DNA of 21,235 nt, taken from positions 1-21,235 of the forward strand of contig CAZULQ010000033.1 of the NCBI GenBank assembly GCA_964621265.1, given 5' to 3'. The position numbers and the translations under genes were made by a program. Shown here piece after piece: positions 15,252 to 21,235 of the stretch. Within the stretch, counting starts at the first letter, position 1. Every line of letters begins with the position of its first letter. Origin of the DNA: Porcipelethomonas sp964621265 (GTDB taxonomy: Bacteria; Bacillota; Clostridia; Oscillospirales; Ruminococcaceae). The notes under the pieces were generated by a model. It ran no database searches and had not been told where the DNA came from. It worked only from the letters and a program-made list of their open reading frames with translations.

Positions 15252-16073
15252 TTATAATTTTTCGATTTTTTCTGAAGCTGCATCAAGCCAGTCGCCGTTA
15301 TAAAGCTCAATCGCACCCTTATCACATGCTGCCGCAAGCTTTGTATCCATAGGCAGTCTGCCGAGAATTTCAAGATTGTATTCCTTTGCAACGCTTTCAA
15401 GCTTGCTTTCTCCGAATACGTTAATCTTCTTTCCGCAGTCAGGACATACAGCATAGCTCATGTTCTCAACAAGACCGATAATCGGAATATTCATCATTTC
15501 AGCCATCTTAACAGCCTTTCCGACAATCATTGAAACAAGGTCCTGAGGAGATGTTACAACAACAATTCCGTCAACAGGAATTGACTGGAACACTGTCAGC
15601 GGTACATCACCTGTTCCGGGAGGCATGTCCACGAACATATAATCAACATCGCCCCACATAACATCTGTCCAGAACTGTTTTACAACGCCTGCAATAACAG
15701 GTCCTCTCCAGATAACAGGGTCTGTTTCATTTTCAAGCATAAGGTTTACAGACATCACCTTGATACCGAGCTTTGACTCAGCAGGGAAAATTCCGCTTTC
15801 ATTGCCTGCTGCCTTTTCAGTAACACCAAACGCCTTCGGAATTGAAGGACCTGTAATATCAGCGTCGAGCACAGCTGTGCTGTAATTCTTTCTCATCATA
15901 TTTACAGCGAGAAGTGATGAAACCATCGACTTACCAACGCCGCCCTTACCGCTTACAACACCGATTATTTTCTTGATGTTGCTCTGTTCATGCGGCTTTT
16001 CGAGAAGACTCTCAGGCTTTCTTTCTCCGCAGTTCTGACTGCAGGTTGAACAATCATGTGTACATTCGCTCAT
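15252..16073 (-). CDS. mrp: Mrp/NBP35-type iron-sulfur cluster carrier ATPase
   Basis: A 273-residue cytoplasmic P-loop ATPase of the Mrp/NBP35/ApbC family that binds and passes Fe-S clusters to target proteins. The deviant Walker A motif is GKGGVGKS (42-49). DADITGPS (70-77) and FVDMPPGTGD (147-156) follow. The cluster-binding CPDC is at C210/C213. The N terminus has a second Cys group, C4, C8, C11 and C15 (C-x3-C-x2-C-x3-C), as in NBP35-like members that carry an extra cluster. GGAGA lies 7 nt before ATG. The gap to the upstream cardiolipin synthase gene is 17 nt, so the two are probably cotranscribed, although their roles are not obviously linked. Confidence 0.93.
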   Translation of the reverse strand: MSECTHDCSTCSQNCGERKPESLLEKPHEQSNIKKIIGVVSGKGGVGKSMVSSLLAVNMMRKNYSTAVLDADITGPSIPKAFGVTEKAAGNESGIFPAESKLGIKVMSVNLMLENETDPVIWRGPVIAGVVKQFWTDVMWGDVDYMFVDMPPGTGDVPLTVFQSIPVDGIVVVTSPQDLVSMIVGKAVKMAEMMNIPIIGLVENMSYAVCPDCGKKINVFGESKLESVAKEYNLEILGRLPMDTKLAAACDKGAIELYNGDWLDAASEKIEKL

Positions 16074-16090
16074 TTTTCATTCTCCTTTTT

Positions 16091-17665
16091 TTACAAAAGC
16101 GGCGCTAACATTCTGAAAACGCTGCCTATAAGTTTTTTCAGTACCGGTCTGTTGTAGCAGTCCTTCAGTGTGATTCGTCTGCACTTAACAAGAGTTTCCA
16201 TAAAATCGTCCTGGATTTCGGAAATAACCGGTGTTTTATACATAAGCGTACCGCATTCAAAATGCAGGTACAGACTTCTGTAATCAAGATTTACTGTTCC
16301 GACAACAGCAACCTCATCGTCGGAAATAAAGTTTTTAGCGTGAATAAAGCCGGGCATGTATTCATAAATATTAACCCCCTGCTTTATCAGTTCCTTATAA
16401 TAGCTCCAGCTTACAAAGTTTACATACCACTTATCGGGAATATGCGGAACAATAATCCTCACCTTCACGCCGCTTTTTGCAGCATAACTGAGAGCCGTTA
16501 CAATTTCATTATCAATTACAAGATAAGGCGTTATAATATGAACGTACTTTTTCGCCTTATTTATTATATCAAGATATATATGCTTTGCAATATATTCATT
16601 TCTCGTCGGGCTATCGCCATACGGCAAAACAAATCCGTCAGCCCTGATTTCACCTTTTTCAGGTACGTCAAGATATTTTGTCTTATATCTTTCATACTCG
16701 CTCAGCTGACGTGTCTTTCGCTCCCACATCTGAATGAACATAACCGTATAGCTTCTGACTGCGTCGCCCTTTATCATAACAGCGGTATCCTTCCAGTGTC
16801 CGAAGCGTGAAACCTCATTAATGTACTCATCAGCAAGATTTACGCCGCCGTTAAAGGCAACCTTTCCGTCGATGACAACAATTTTTCTGTGGTCACGGTT
16901 GTTCTGAAGCGTTGAAAGGAACGGTCGGTATTCATTGAAAACACGGCATTTTATGCCTTTGGTTTCAAGATATGTGTTATAATACTGCGGCAGAATAAGC
17001 TGACTTCCCATGCCGTCATAGAGAAGCCTTACCTCAACGCCCTCGTCCACCTTCTGTTCCAGAATTTTAAGAATAGTGTTCCAGACTTCACCCAGGTCGA
17101 TTATAAAATACTCCATGAAAATAAACTTTTTTGCTTTCTGAAGTTCACGAATCAGTGATTCATATTTTTCTTCACCGATTTTATAATAATCAATCTGAGT
17201 GTTTTTGTATACAGGATATCTTCCGAAATTATTTACATACTGTGCCAGATGAGCCATATACACCGAATCTTCTTCAAGCTCACGCATAACCTGCTTGTCC
17301 TGCGGCATAAGCGGCTTTGTAAGACTGATAAGCTGGTTTTTCTTATTATTGAATTTCATTGTTCCGAACTGCACATGCAGAAACAGATACATAAACACGC
17401 CGAAAAGCGGTACGCTCATAATAAGAATTGACCAGACAAGCTTGTATGCAGGATTGGTGTTCTTTCGGTTTACTACATAACATACTGTTATAATCGAGAT
17501 AATCCACTGCAGACTGTAAATTGCAGAAACATCGTCATACACACTCAGTAACAAGGAAACGATAAACACAACCTGAATTAATAATATTACTGTTATCAGA
17601 AAATTTCTGTTAAGCAGTTTTTTCAATAGCTTTTTGATAAGAACACCTCCAATCCAGAAGAACAT
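16091..17665 (-). CDS. cls: Cardiolipin synthase-like phospholipase D-family enzyme
   Basis: A membrane enzyme that would join two phosphatidylglycerols into cardiolipin. Up to three N-terminal helices (FLITVILLIQVVFIVSLLLS, then a second near YSLQWIISIITVCYVV, then SILIMSVPLFGVFMYLFL) precede two HKD catalytic motifs: HRKIVVIDGKVAFNGG, and HAKNFISDDEVAVVGTVN. Length (515-524) is typical of Firmicute Cls. The ATG at 17665 has no ribosome site, while GGAGGTG (17650-17644) lies just before codon 10, an ATC, after which the protein reads KKLLKKLLNRNFL as Cls N termini often do. The true start may thus be a non-canonical ATC at 17638 or a later TTG at 17626. Confidence 0.87.
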   Translation of the reverse strand: MFFWIGGVLIKKLLKKLLNRNFLITVILLIQVVFIVSLLLSVYDDVSAIYSLQWIISIITVCYVVNRKNTNPAYKLVWSILIMSVPLFGVFMYLFLHVQFGTMKFNNKKNQLISLTKPLMPQDKQVMRELEEDSVYMAHLAQYVNNFGRYPVYKNTQIDYYKIGEEKYESLIRELQKAKKFIFMEYFIIDLGEVWNTILKILEQKVDEGVEVRLLYDGMGSQLILPQYYNTYLETKGIKCRVFNEYRPFLSTLQNNRDHRKIVVIDGKVAFNGGVNLADEYINEVSRFGHWKDTAVMIKGDAVRSYTVMFIQMWERKTRQLSEYERYKTKYLDVPEKGEIRADGFVLPYGDSPTRNEYIAKHIYLDIINKAKKYVHIITPYLVIDNEIVTALSYAAKSGVKVRIIVPHIPDKWYVNFVSWSYYKELIKQGVNIYEYMPGFIHAKNFISDDEVAVVGTVNLDYRSLYLHFECGTLMYKTPVISEIQDDFMETLVKCRRITLKDCYNRPVLKKLIGSVFRMLAPLL

Positions 17666-17676
17666 CTATCAAAGTC

Positions 17677-17704
17677 AATATAGTATGTAAAGGCATACTG
17701 CAAA
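17677..17704 (-). promoter_or_regulatory. Weak promoter candidate of cls-mrp
   Basis: TTTGCA (17704-17699), 16 nt, TATATT (17682-17677) on the minus strand, overlapping the preceding terminator hairpin. The start would be near 17670, only about 5 nt before the ATG at 17665 but 32 nt before the ATC at 17638, which favours the internal start. Readthrough from upstream is an alternative. Confidence 0.35.
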
Positions 17705-17716
17705 AGCAGCATGCCT
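17688..17716 (-). terminator. Terminator of the malic enzyme-TSCPD unit
   Basis: On the minus strand AGGCATGCTGC / GCAGTATGCCT with loop TTTT and one G-U pair, followed by TTTACATAC. It lies 5 nt past the TSCPD stop codon. The non-Watson-Crick pair forms only on this strand. Confidence 0.8.
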
Positions 17717-17721
17717 GTTAC

Positions 17722-17964
17722 TTAAAAGTTTTCGATTAATGCTTTTGCAAGCTGGTCGGGACATGATGTATTCTTAAAACCACACTTGATATTTTCGAGC
17801 TTTTCGATTACGTCCTCAACCTTCATTCCTTTTACAAGAGCGCCGATTCCCTTAAGATTGCCGTTACAGCCGCCGATAAACTCAACGTCCTTTACAATCC
17901 CGTCCTCAACCTCGATATTGATAATTCTCGAGCAGACACCCTGTGTTGCATATGATATTTTCAT
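17722..17964 (-). CDS. Small TSCPD-domain protein (TIGR03905-like)
   Basis: An 80-residue protein that is essentially one TSCPD domain. It has GVCSRIINIEVEDGIVKDVEF, then GGCNGNLKGIGALVKGM, and ends with NTSCPDQLAKALIENF, the motif naming the domain. The domain also occurs at the C terminus of some ribonucleotide reductases, and stand-alone copies are uncharacterised. Three or four conserved Cys (C11, C33, C62, C68) suggest metal binding, which is not proven. Its ATG shares a base with the malic enzyme stop (TGATG), so translation is coupled; AGGAG lies 11 nt upstream within that gene. Confidence 0.85.
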   Translation of the reverse strand: MKISYATQGVCSRIINIEVEDGIVKDVEFIGGCNGNLKGIGALVKGMKVEDVIEKLENIKCGFKNTSCPDQLAKALIENF

Positions 17965-19151
17965 CAGATTTCAAACTCCTTTTTTCTTGCAATGCCTGAC
18001 TTTATAGCCGCCTCAGCAACAGCTCTTGCTACTGCCTTCGGGATTCCTCTGTCAAACGGGTCAGGAAGAATATTGTCAGCATCAAGCTTATCAGCCGGAA
18101 CGCTGTCAGCGATAGCATATGCCGCCGCAAGCTTCATTTCCTCGTTGATGTCCTTTGCTCTTACTGCAAGTGCGCCCTTGAATACACCAGGGAAAGCAAC
18201 AACGTTATTAATCTGGTTAGGATAGTCACTTCTGCCTGTGCCAACCACAAAAGCACCTGCTACCTTTGCATCCTCAGGCATAATTTCAGGTGTCGGGTTT
18301 GCCATAGCAAAGATAATCGGCTTGTCTGCCATTGACTTCACCATTTCTGCTGAAACAAGACCAGGCTTTGAAACACCGATAAATGCGTCAGCACCCTTCA
18401 TGGCATCAGCAAGACTGCCTTTAATTTTATTTTTATTTGTAAGCTTTGCAATCTCATAGTGTGACGGATTTTCAAATTCATCGCCATCACAGATTATTCC
18501 AAAGATGTCTACCATAATAATATTGCCTATTCCAAGCGTAATAAACTGCTTTGCAATGGCAATACCTGCCGCACCGGCACCGTTTATTACCAGAGTCATT
18601 TCGGAAATATTCTTTCCCACAGTTTTAGCGGCATTTATCATTGCGGCACTTGCAACAATTGCTGTACCATGCTGGTCATCGTGGAATACAGGAATGTCAA
18701 CTGTTTCCTTGAGTCTCTTTTCAATTTCAAAGCATCTTGGAGCTGAAATATCTTCAAGATTGATTCCTCCAAAGCTCTTTGAAATAAGCTTTATTGTGGA
18801 AACAATTTCATCTGTATCCTTTGAGTCAACACAAATCGGAAATGCATCAACATCTGCAAATTCCTTGAAAAGTGCGCATTTACCTTCCATAACAGGCATT
18901 GCCGCCTCAGGACCGATATCACCGAGTCCTAAAACTGCTGTACCGTCTGTGATAACAGCTACAAGATTATGACGTCTTGTAAGCTCGTATGACAGCTCAG
19001 GATTCTTTTCAATTTCAAGACATGGTCTTGCAACACCGGGAGTATAAGCGTGTGAAAGTTCATCACGATTATTCACAGGAGTTCTTGAAACAATCTCAAT
19101 CTTTCCCTGCCATTCTTTATGTTTATTTAATGCGGATTCCATAATATCCAT
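17964..19151 (-). CDS. NAD(P)-dependent malic enzyme
   Basis: A 395-residue cytoplasmic enzyme that oxidatively decarboxylates malate to pyruvate. The opening YTPGVARPC holds the catalytic Tyr (Y36). VITDGTAVLGLGDIGPEA and MEGKCALFKEF carry the divalent-metal and catalytic Lys region. PVFHDDQHGTA is the malic enzyme motif, and the dinucleotide fold begins with VINGAGAAGIAIAKQF. Length fits the short bacterial class without a phosphotransacetylase domain. NAD versus NADP preference was not judged. A GGGAAG-like ribosome site lies before the ATG. The gene follows the PHP protein by 15 nt and is coupled to the TSCPD protein. With the AEC carrier in the same window, malate turnover is conceivable, but they are not adjacent. 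Confidence 0.95.
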   Translation of the reverse strand: MDIMESALNKHKEWQGKIEIVSRTPVNNRDELSHAYTPGVARPCLEIEKNPELSYELTRRHNLVAVITDGTAVLGLGDIGPEAAMPVMEGKCALFKEFADVDAFPICVDSKDTDEIVSTIKLISKSFGGINLEDISAPRCFEIEKRLKETVDIPVFHDDQHGTAIVASAAMINAAKTVGKNISEMTLVINGAGAAGIAIAKQFITLGIGNIIMVDIFGIICDGDEFENPSHYEIAKLTNKNKIKGSLADAMKGADAFIGVSKPGLVSAEMVKSMADKPIIFAMANPTPEIMPEDAKVAGAFVVGTGRSDYPNQINNVVAFPGVFKGALAVRAKDINEEMKLAAAYAIADSVPADKLDADNILPDPFDRGIPKAVARAVAEAAIKSGIARKKEFEI

Positions 19152-19166
19152 CTTTATTCGCTTCCC

Positions 19167-20000
19167 TTACTTTTTATTTGCCAGTTTTATAATTCTGTCA
19201 AGATTTTCCTTTGTTGTTGTATTACTGCCGAGGTGAGTCGGTACGGCATTATAAAGACCATGAAAATCCGAACCACCCGTTACAATAAGGTCATACTTTT
19301 CAGCAATGTCAAGCAGTTCCTTACGCTTTGCCTCGTCCGCTGAATAGTGATTTACCTCAACGCCGTCAAGCTTCTTTTCTTCAGCCAGCTCAACAAGCAG
19401 GTCCATGTTGTCATAAAGCGCAGGGTGAGCCATAACCGCAACACCTCTTGCCGTATGAATCAAGTCAAGGACAAACCTCACATCAGGATATTCACGTTCA
19501 ACAAGACAGATTCCACCGTCATGTGAAAACAGCTTCTTATCCAGTTCACCATAGAATTCAAGCGCATATCCATATTCAATAAGCGCTCTCATGATATGGG
19601 ATTTATAGATGCTCTTGCTCGCTGTGCAGTGCTTTAAAACGTTCTCGGGAGTAATTGGGTAAAGCTCCATCACCTTTTCAATCATTTCCTTTGAGCATGC
19701 CTTTCTGATTTCACAGGATTTGAGACAAAGTCCCTCAAGCCTGTCAGGCTTCTGCGGAGCATAGCATATTATATGCACCTTCCGGTTTCTTTCCTTATCC
19801 CACGCTGACATTTCAACGCCCTGTATCATTTTGACCCCATAACGGTCACCAAGAATCTTCGCCCTTGAAAAAGACGATAATGTATCATGGTCAGTTATAG
19901 ACAGAAAGTCTATATTCATTCGTTTAGCCTGTACTATCACATCTTCTATACCAAGAGAACCGTCAGACATGGTAGTATGACAATGAAGATCACAAATCAT
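19167..20000 (-). CDS. PHP-domain phosphoesterase
   Basis: A 277-residue cytoplasmic metal-dependent phosphoesterase. The PHP metal ligands are visible: H6 and H8 in DLHCHTTMSDG with D13, H38 in ITDHDTL, E63 in GVEMSAW, a His in MAHPALY and the final SDFHG. It resembles the YciV/RNase AM and nucleoside 3',5'-bisphosphate phosphatase group, but the substrate is not decided. The start is ATG at 20000, with AGGAGG 7 nt upstream; a possible earlier ATG at 20033 lacks a site. The gene leads the malic enzyme-TSCPD unit, with 15 nt to malic enzyme. Confidence 0.88.
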   Translation of the reverse strand: MICDLHCHTTMSDGSLGIEDVIVQAKRMNIDFLSITDHDTLSSFSRAKILGDRYGVKMIQGVEMSAWDKERNRKVHIICYAPQKPDRLEGLCLKSCEIRKACSKEMIEKVMELYPITPENVLKHCTASKSIYKSHIMRALIEYGYALEFYGELDKKLFSHDGGICLVEREYPDVRFVLDLIHTARGVAVMAHPALYDNMDLLVELAEEKKLDGVEVNHYSADEAKRKELLDIAEKYDLIVTGGSDFHGLYNAVPTHLGSNTTTKENLDRIIKLANKK

Positions 20001-20077
20001 AGATCTGCCTCCTGTTGTGACAATAACGCACACAAAAATGTGCTGATATTATCCGTTTAGATTTTTTTGTACTCGGA

Positions 20078-20101
20078 TATAACATATCAATTATAACATA
20101 T
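20078..20101 (-). promoter_or_regulatory. Direct repeat and extended -10 candidate upstream of the PHP gene
   Basis: Two copies of TATAACATAT (20078-20087 and 20092-20101), offset by 14 nt. On the minus strand each gives a TGTTATA(A/T) extended -10-like box. There is no convincing -35. It could be the promoter of the PHP unit, since no terminator follows the pseudouridine synthase gene. Confidence 0.3.
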
Positions 20102-20104
20102 TTT

Positions 20105-21097
20105 TCATTCCAAATCAATAGCTGTTTGTGTATTTTTTATTTTAAAATTCTCACAGACAAAGCCTGTCAATGGCGAAACAAATCTTTTGCCGTCAAGATA
20201 CTCAAGCAGACTGCCTTTTTTTGCAGTAAATCCAAGACTATAGGCACAAAGCTGCTGATGAAAAACAGCCTTACGCTTGTTGACTGCAACGTTCCCGTAT
20301 TTTCCGTCACCTAAGACAGGTGCACCAAGAAACGCAAGATGTGCTCTTATCTGATGCGTTCTGCCCGTTATCAGATTGATTTCGCAAAGTGAAAGCCCGC
20401 CTTTTTCTTCAAGGACGGTATATTCGGTTATGATTTTCTTATATCCCTCAGCCTTGTCCTTTCTTATATTAACAAGATTATGCTGTCCCTTTCTGTGATA
20501 TGCCTCACAGACTGCGTGTTTGCTTTTTAGTGTTCCGACGCACACGCAAAGATAGGTTTTGCTTATAAGCCGTTCCCTTATGCTTTCGTTTATTTCGCGT
20601 AGCGCTGCCGCATTTTTAGCGGCAATCACGAGCCCCGTTGTATTTCTGTCAAGACGGTTACATACAGCAGGAGAAAATGAGCTTTCCTCTGAGGGAGAAT
20701 AGTCCCCTTTTCTGAAAAGATATGCCTTGATTATGTCAATGAGAGTTTCCTTGTTTTTTTCGGAACCTCTGTGCACATCCATACCAACAGGCTTGTATGC
20801 AATAATAAGATTATCGTCCTCATAGACAATCTCAGGCTCAGTCTTTATTTTCATAAGCTCTGATTCCTCTGCAACTGTCACATGCTCATTTTCAAAAAAT
20901 TCATCGTTTATATAAAGCGCAAGAACATCGTTTTCTTTCAGAAAATCCGCATTCTGACAGCGCTTACCGTTAAGCTTTATTCTTTTAAGTCTGATATATT
21001 TATAAAGCAGCGACTTTGGAAGCTTTGGTACTGCCTTTTGCAGAAACTTATCAAGACGCTGTCCGCTGTCGTTTTTATTTATTATAAATTCACGCAT
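20105..21097 (-). CDS. RluA-family pseudouridine synthase (RluC/RluD type)
   Basis: A 330-residue RNA-modifying enzyme that isomerises uridine in rRNA or tRNA. An N-terminal S4 RNA-binding domain (about 14-65, DSGQRLDKFLQKAVPKLPKS) precedes the catalytic domain, which begins VYEDDNLIIAYKPVGMDVH. The catalytic Asp is D150 in NRLDRNTTGLVI, and the family motif GRTHQIRAHLAFLGAPVLGD follows. The target position cannot be read. GGAG lies 8 nt before the ATG, and a promoter lies just upstream. The gene is in the same orientation as the PHP-malic enzyme unit, 104 nt away, with no terminator between. Confidence 0.94.
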   Translation of the reverse strand: MREFIINKNDSGQRLDKFLQKAVPKLPKSLLYKYIRLKRIKLNGKRCQNADFLKENDVLALYINDEFFENEHVTVAEESELMKIKTEPEIVYEDDNLIIAYKPVGMDVHRGSEKNKETLIDIIKAYLFRKGDYSPSEESSFSPAVCNRLDRNTTGLVIAAKNAAALREINESIRERLISKTYLCVCVGTLKSKHAVCEAYHRKGQHNLVNIRKDKAEGYKKIITEYTVLEEKGGLSLCEINLITGRTHQIRAHLAFLGAPVLGDGKYGNVAVNKRKAVFHQQLCAYSLGFTAKKGSLLEYLDGKRFVSPLTGFVCENFKIKNTQTAIDLE

Positions 21098-21131
21098 ATA
21101 GCTTCTCCGTTTTTCATGTAGTATACTTCAC

Positions 21132-21160
21132 ATTATAACATAAAAATCCAGGAAATGAAA
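21132..21160 (-). promoter_or_regulatory. Promoter of the pseudouridine synthase gene
   Basis: On the minus strand an extended -10 TGTTATAAT has its TATAAT at 21137-21132, and a weak -35 TTTCAT lies 17 nt upstream (21160-21155). The remaining bases to the right edge are AT-rich, with no gene seen. Confidence 0.6.
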
Positions 21161-21235
21161 CAAACTTGGATAAATTTCATAATTTTTTCAAAAACCCTTT
21201 TATTTTATTAAAAAATAGTTTATACTATATATATC

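Noticed and set aside
14945..15454. 169-codon open frame on the minus strand crossing tRNA-Gln and the end of mrp
   Set aside because: It overlaps a certain tRNA, its promoter and the mrp terminator, and has no ribosome site or recognisable protein features.

Overview
The window looks like chromosome of a low-to-moderate-GC anaerobic gut Firmicute, most likely a Ruminococcus-type member of the Oscillospirales. The support is indirect: AGGAGG-type ribosome sites, TTGACA/TATAAT promoters, an AEC carrier, a GH74 xyloglucanase-like enzyme, a desulfoferrodoxin-type iron protein and a small malic enzyme with a TSCPD partner. No phage, insertion sequence, CRISPR array or rRNA is visible. Genus assignment is inference.

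Layout. (1) 1-5000, plus strand: a promoter at the left edge drives an operon of a YfhO-family membrane protein, an AEC permease and a ROK-type regulator whose kinase and zinc motifs have been lost, closed by a clear terminator. (2) 5009-7692, minus: a FIST / degenerate GGDEF / EAL protein, probably a soluble small-molecule sensor that hydrolyses c-di-GMP, with its own strong promoter. (3) 7825-9576, plus: a SulP anion transporter with a STAS domain, with promoter and terminator. (4) 9596-11172, plus: a helix-turn-helix protein fused to a complete desulfoferrodoxin domain, under a promoter whose -10 box lies inside a perfect 22-bp palindrome. It is followed by a small acidic protein of unknown function with a SigD-like promoter candidate and a tandem-repeat tail. 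(5) 11173-13764: a GH74-type gene without a signal peptide on the minus strand. It is bracketed by two inverted copies of a roughly 75-nt element that keeps two hairpins by compensatory base changes and ends in a perfectly conserved 18-mer. (6) 13762-15132, minus: DAHP synthase with a hairpin-rich leader, and tRNA-Gln(CTG) with promoter and terminator. (7) 15206-17665, minus: a cardiolipin synthase-like enzyme and an Mrp/NBP35 iron-sulfur carrier ATPase. (8) 17691-21160, minus: a RluA-family pseudouridine synthase, a PHP-domain phosphoesterase, malic enzyme and a TSCPD protein, closed by a terminator.

The most interesting items are the paired covarying element around the GH74 gene, a candidate structured RNA that I cannot assign to a known family, and the HTH-desulfoferrodoxin fusion. 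The fusion has a probable self-regulating operator and a Glu where superoxide reductases usually have the catalytic Lys, which suggests a redox-sensing repressor. Other leads are the cardiolipin synthase gene, whose best ribosome site points to an ATC codon, and a possible motility link of the small repeat-tailed protein. Everything here was read by eye. Family calls rest on remembered motifs and no database search was run.
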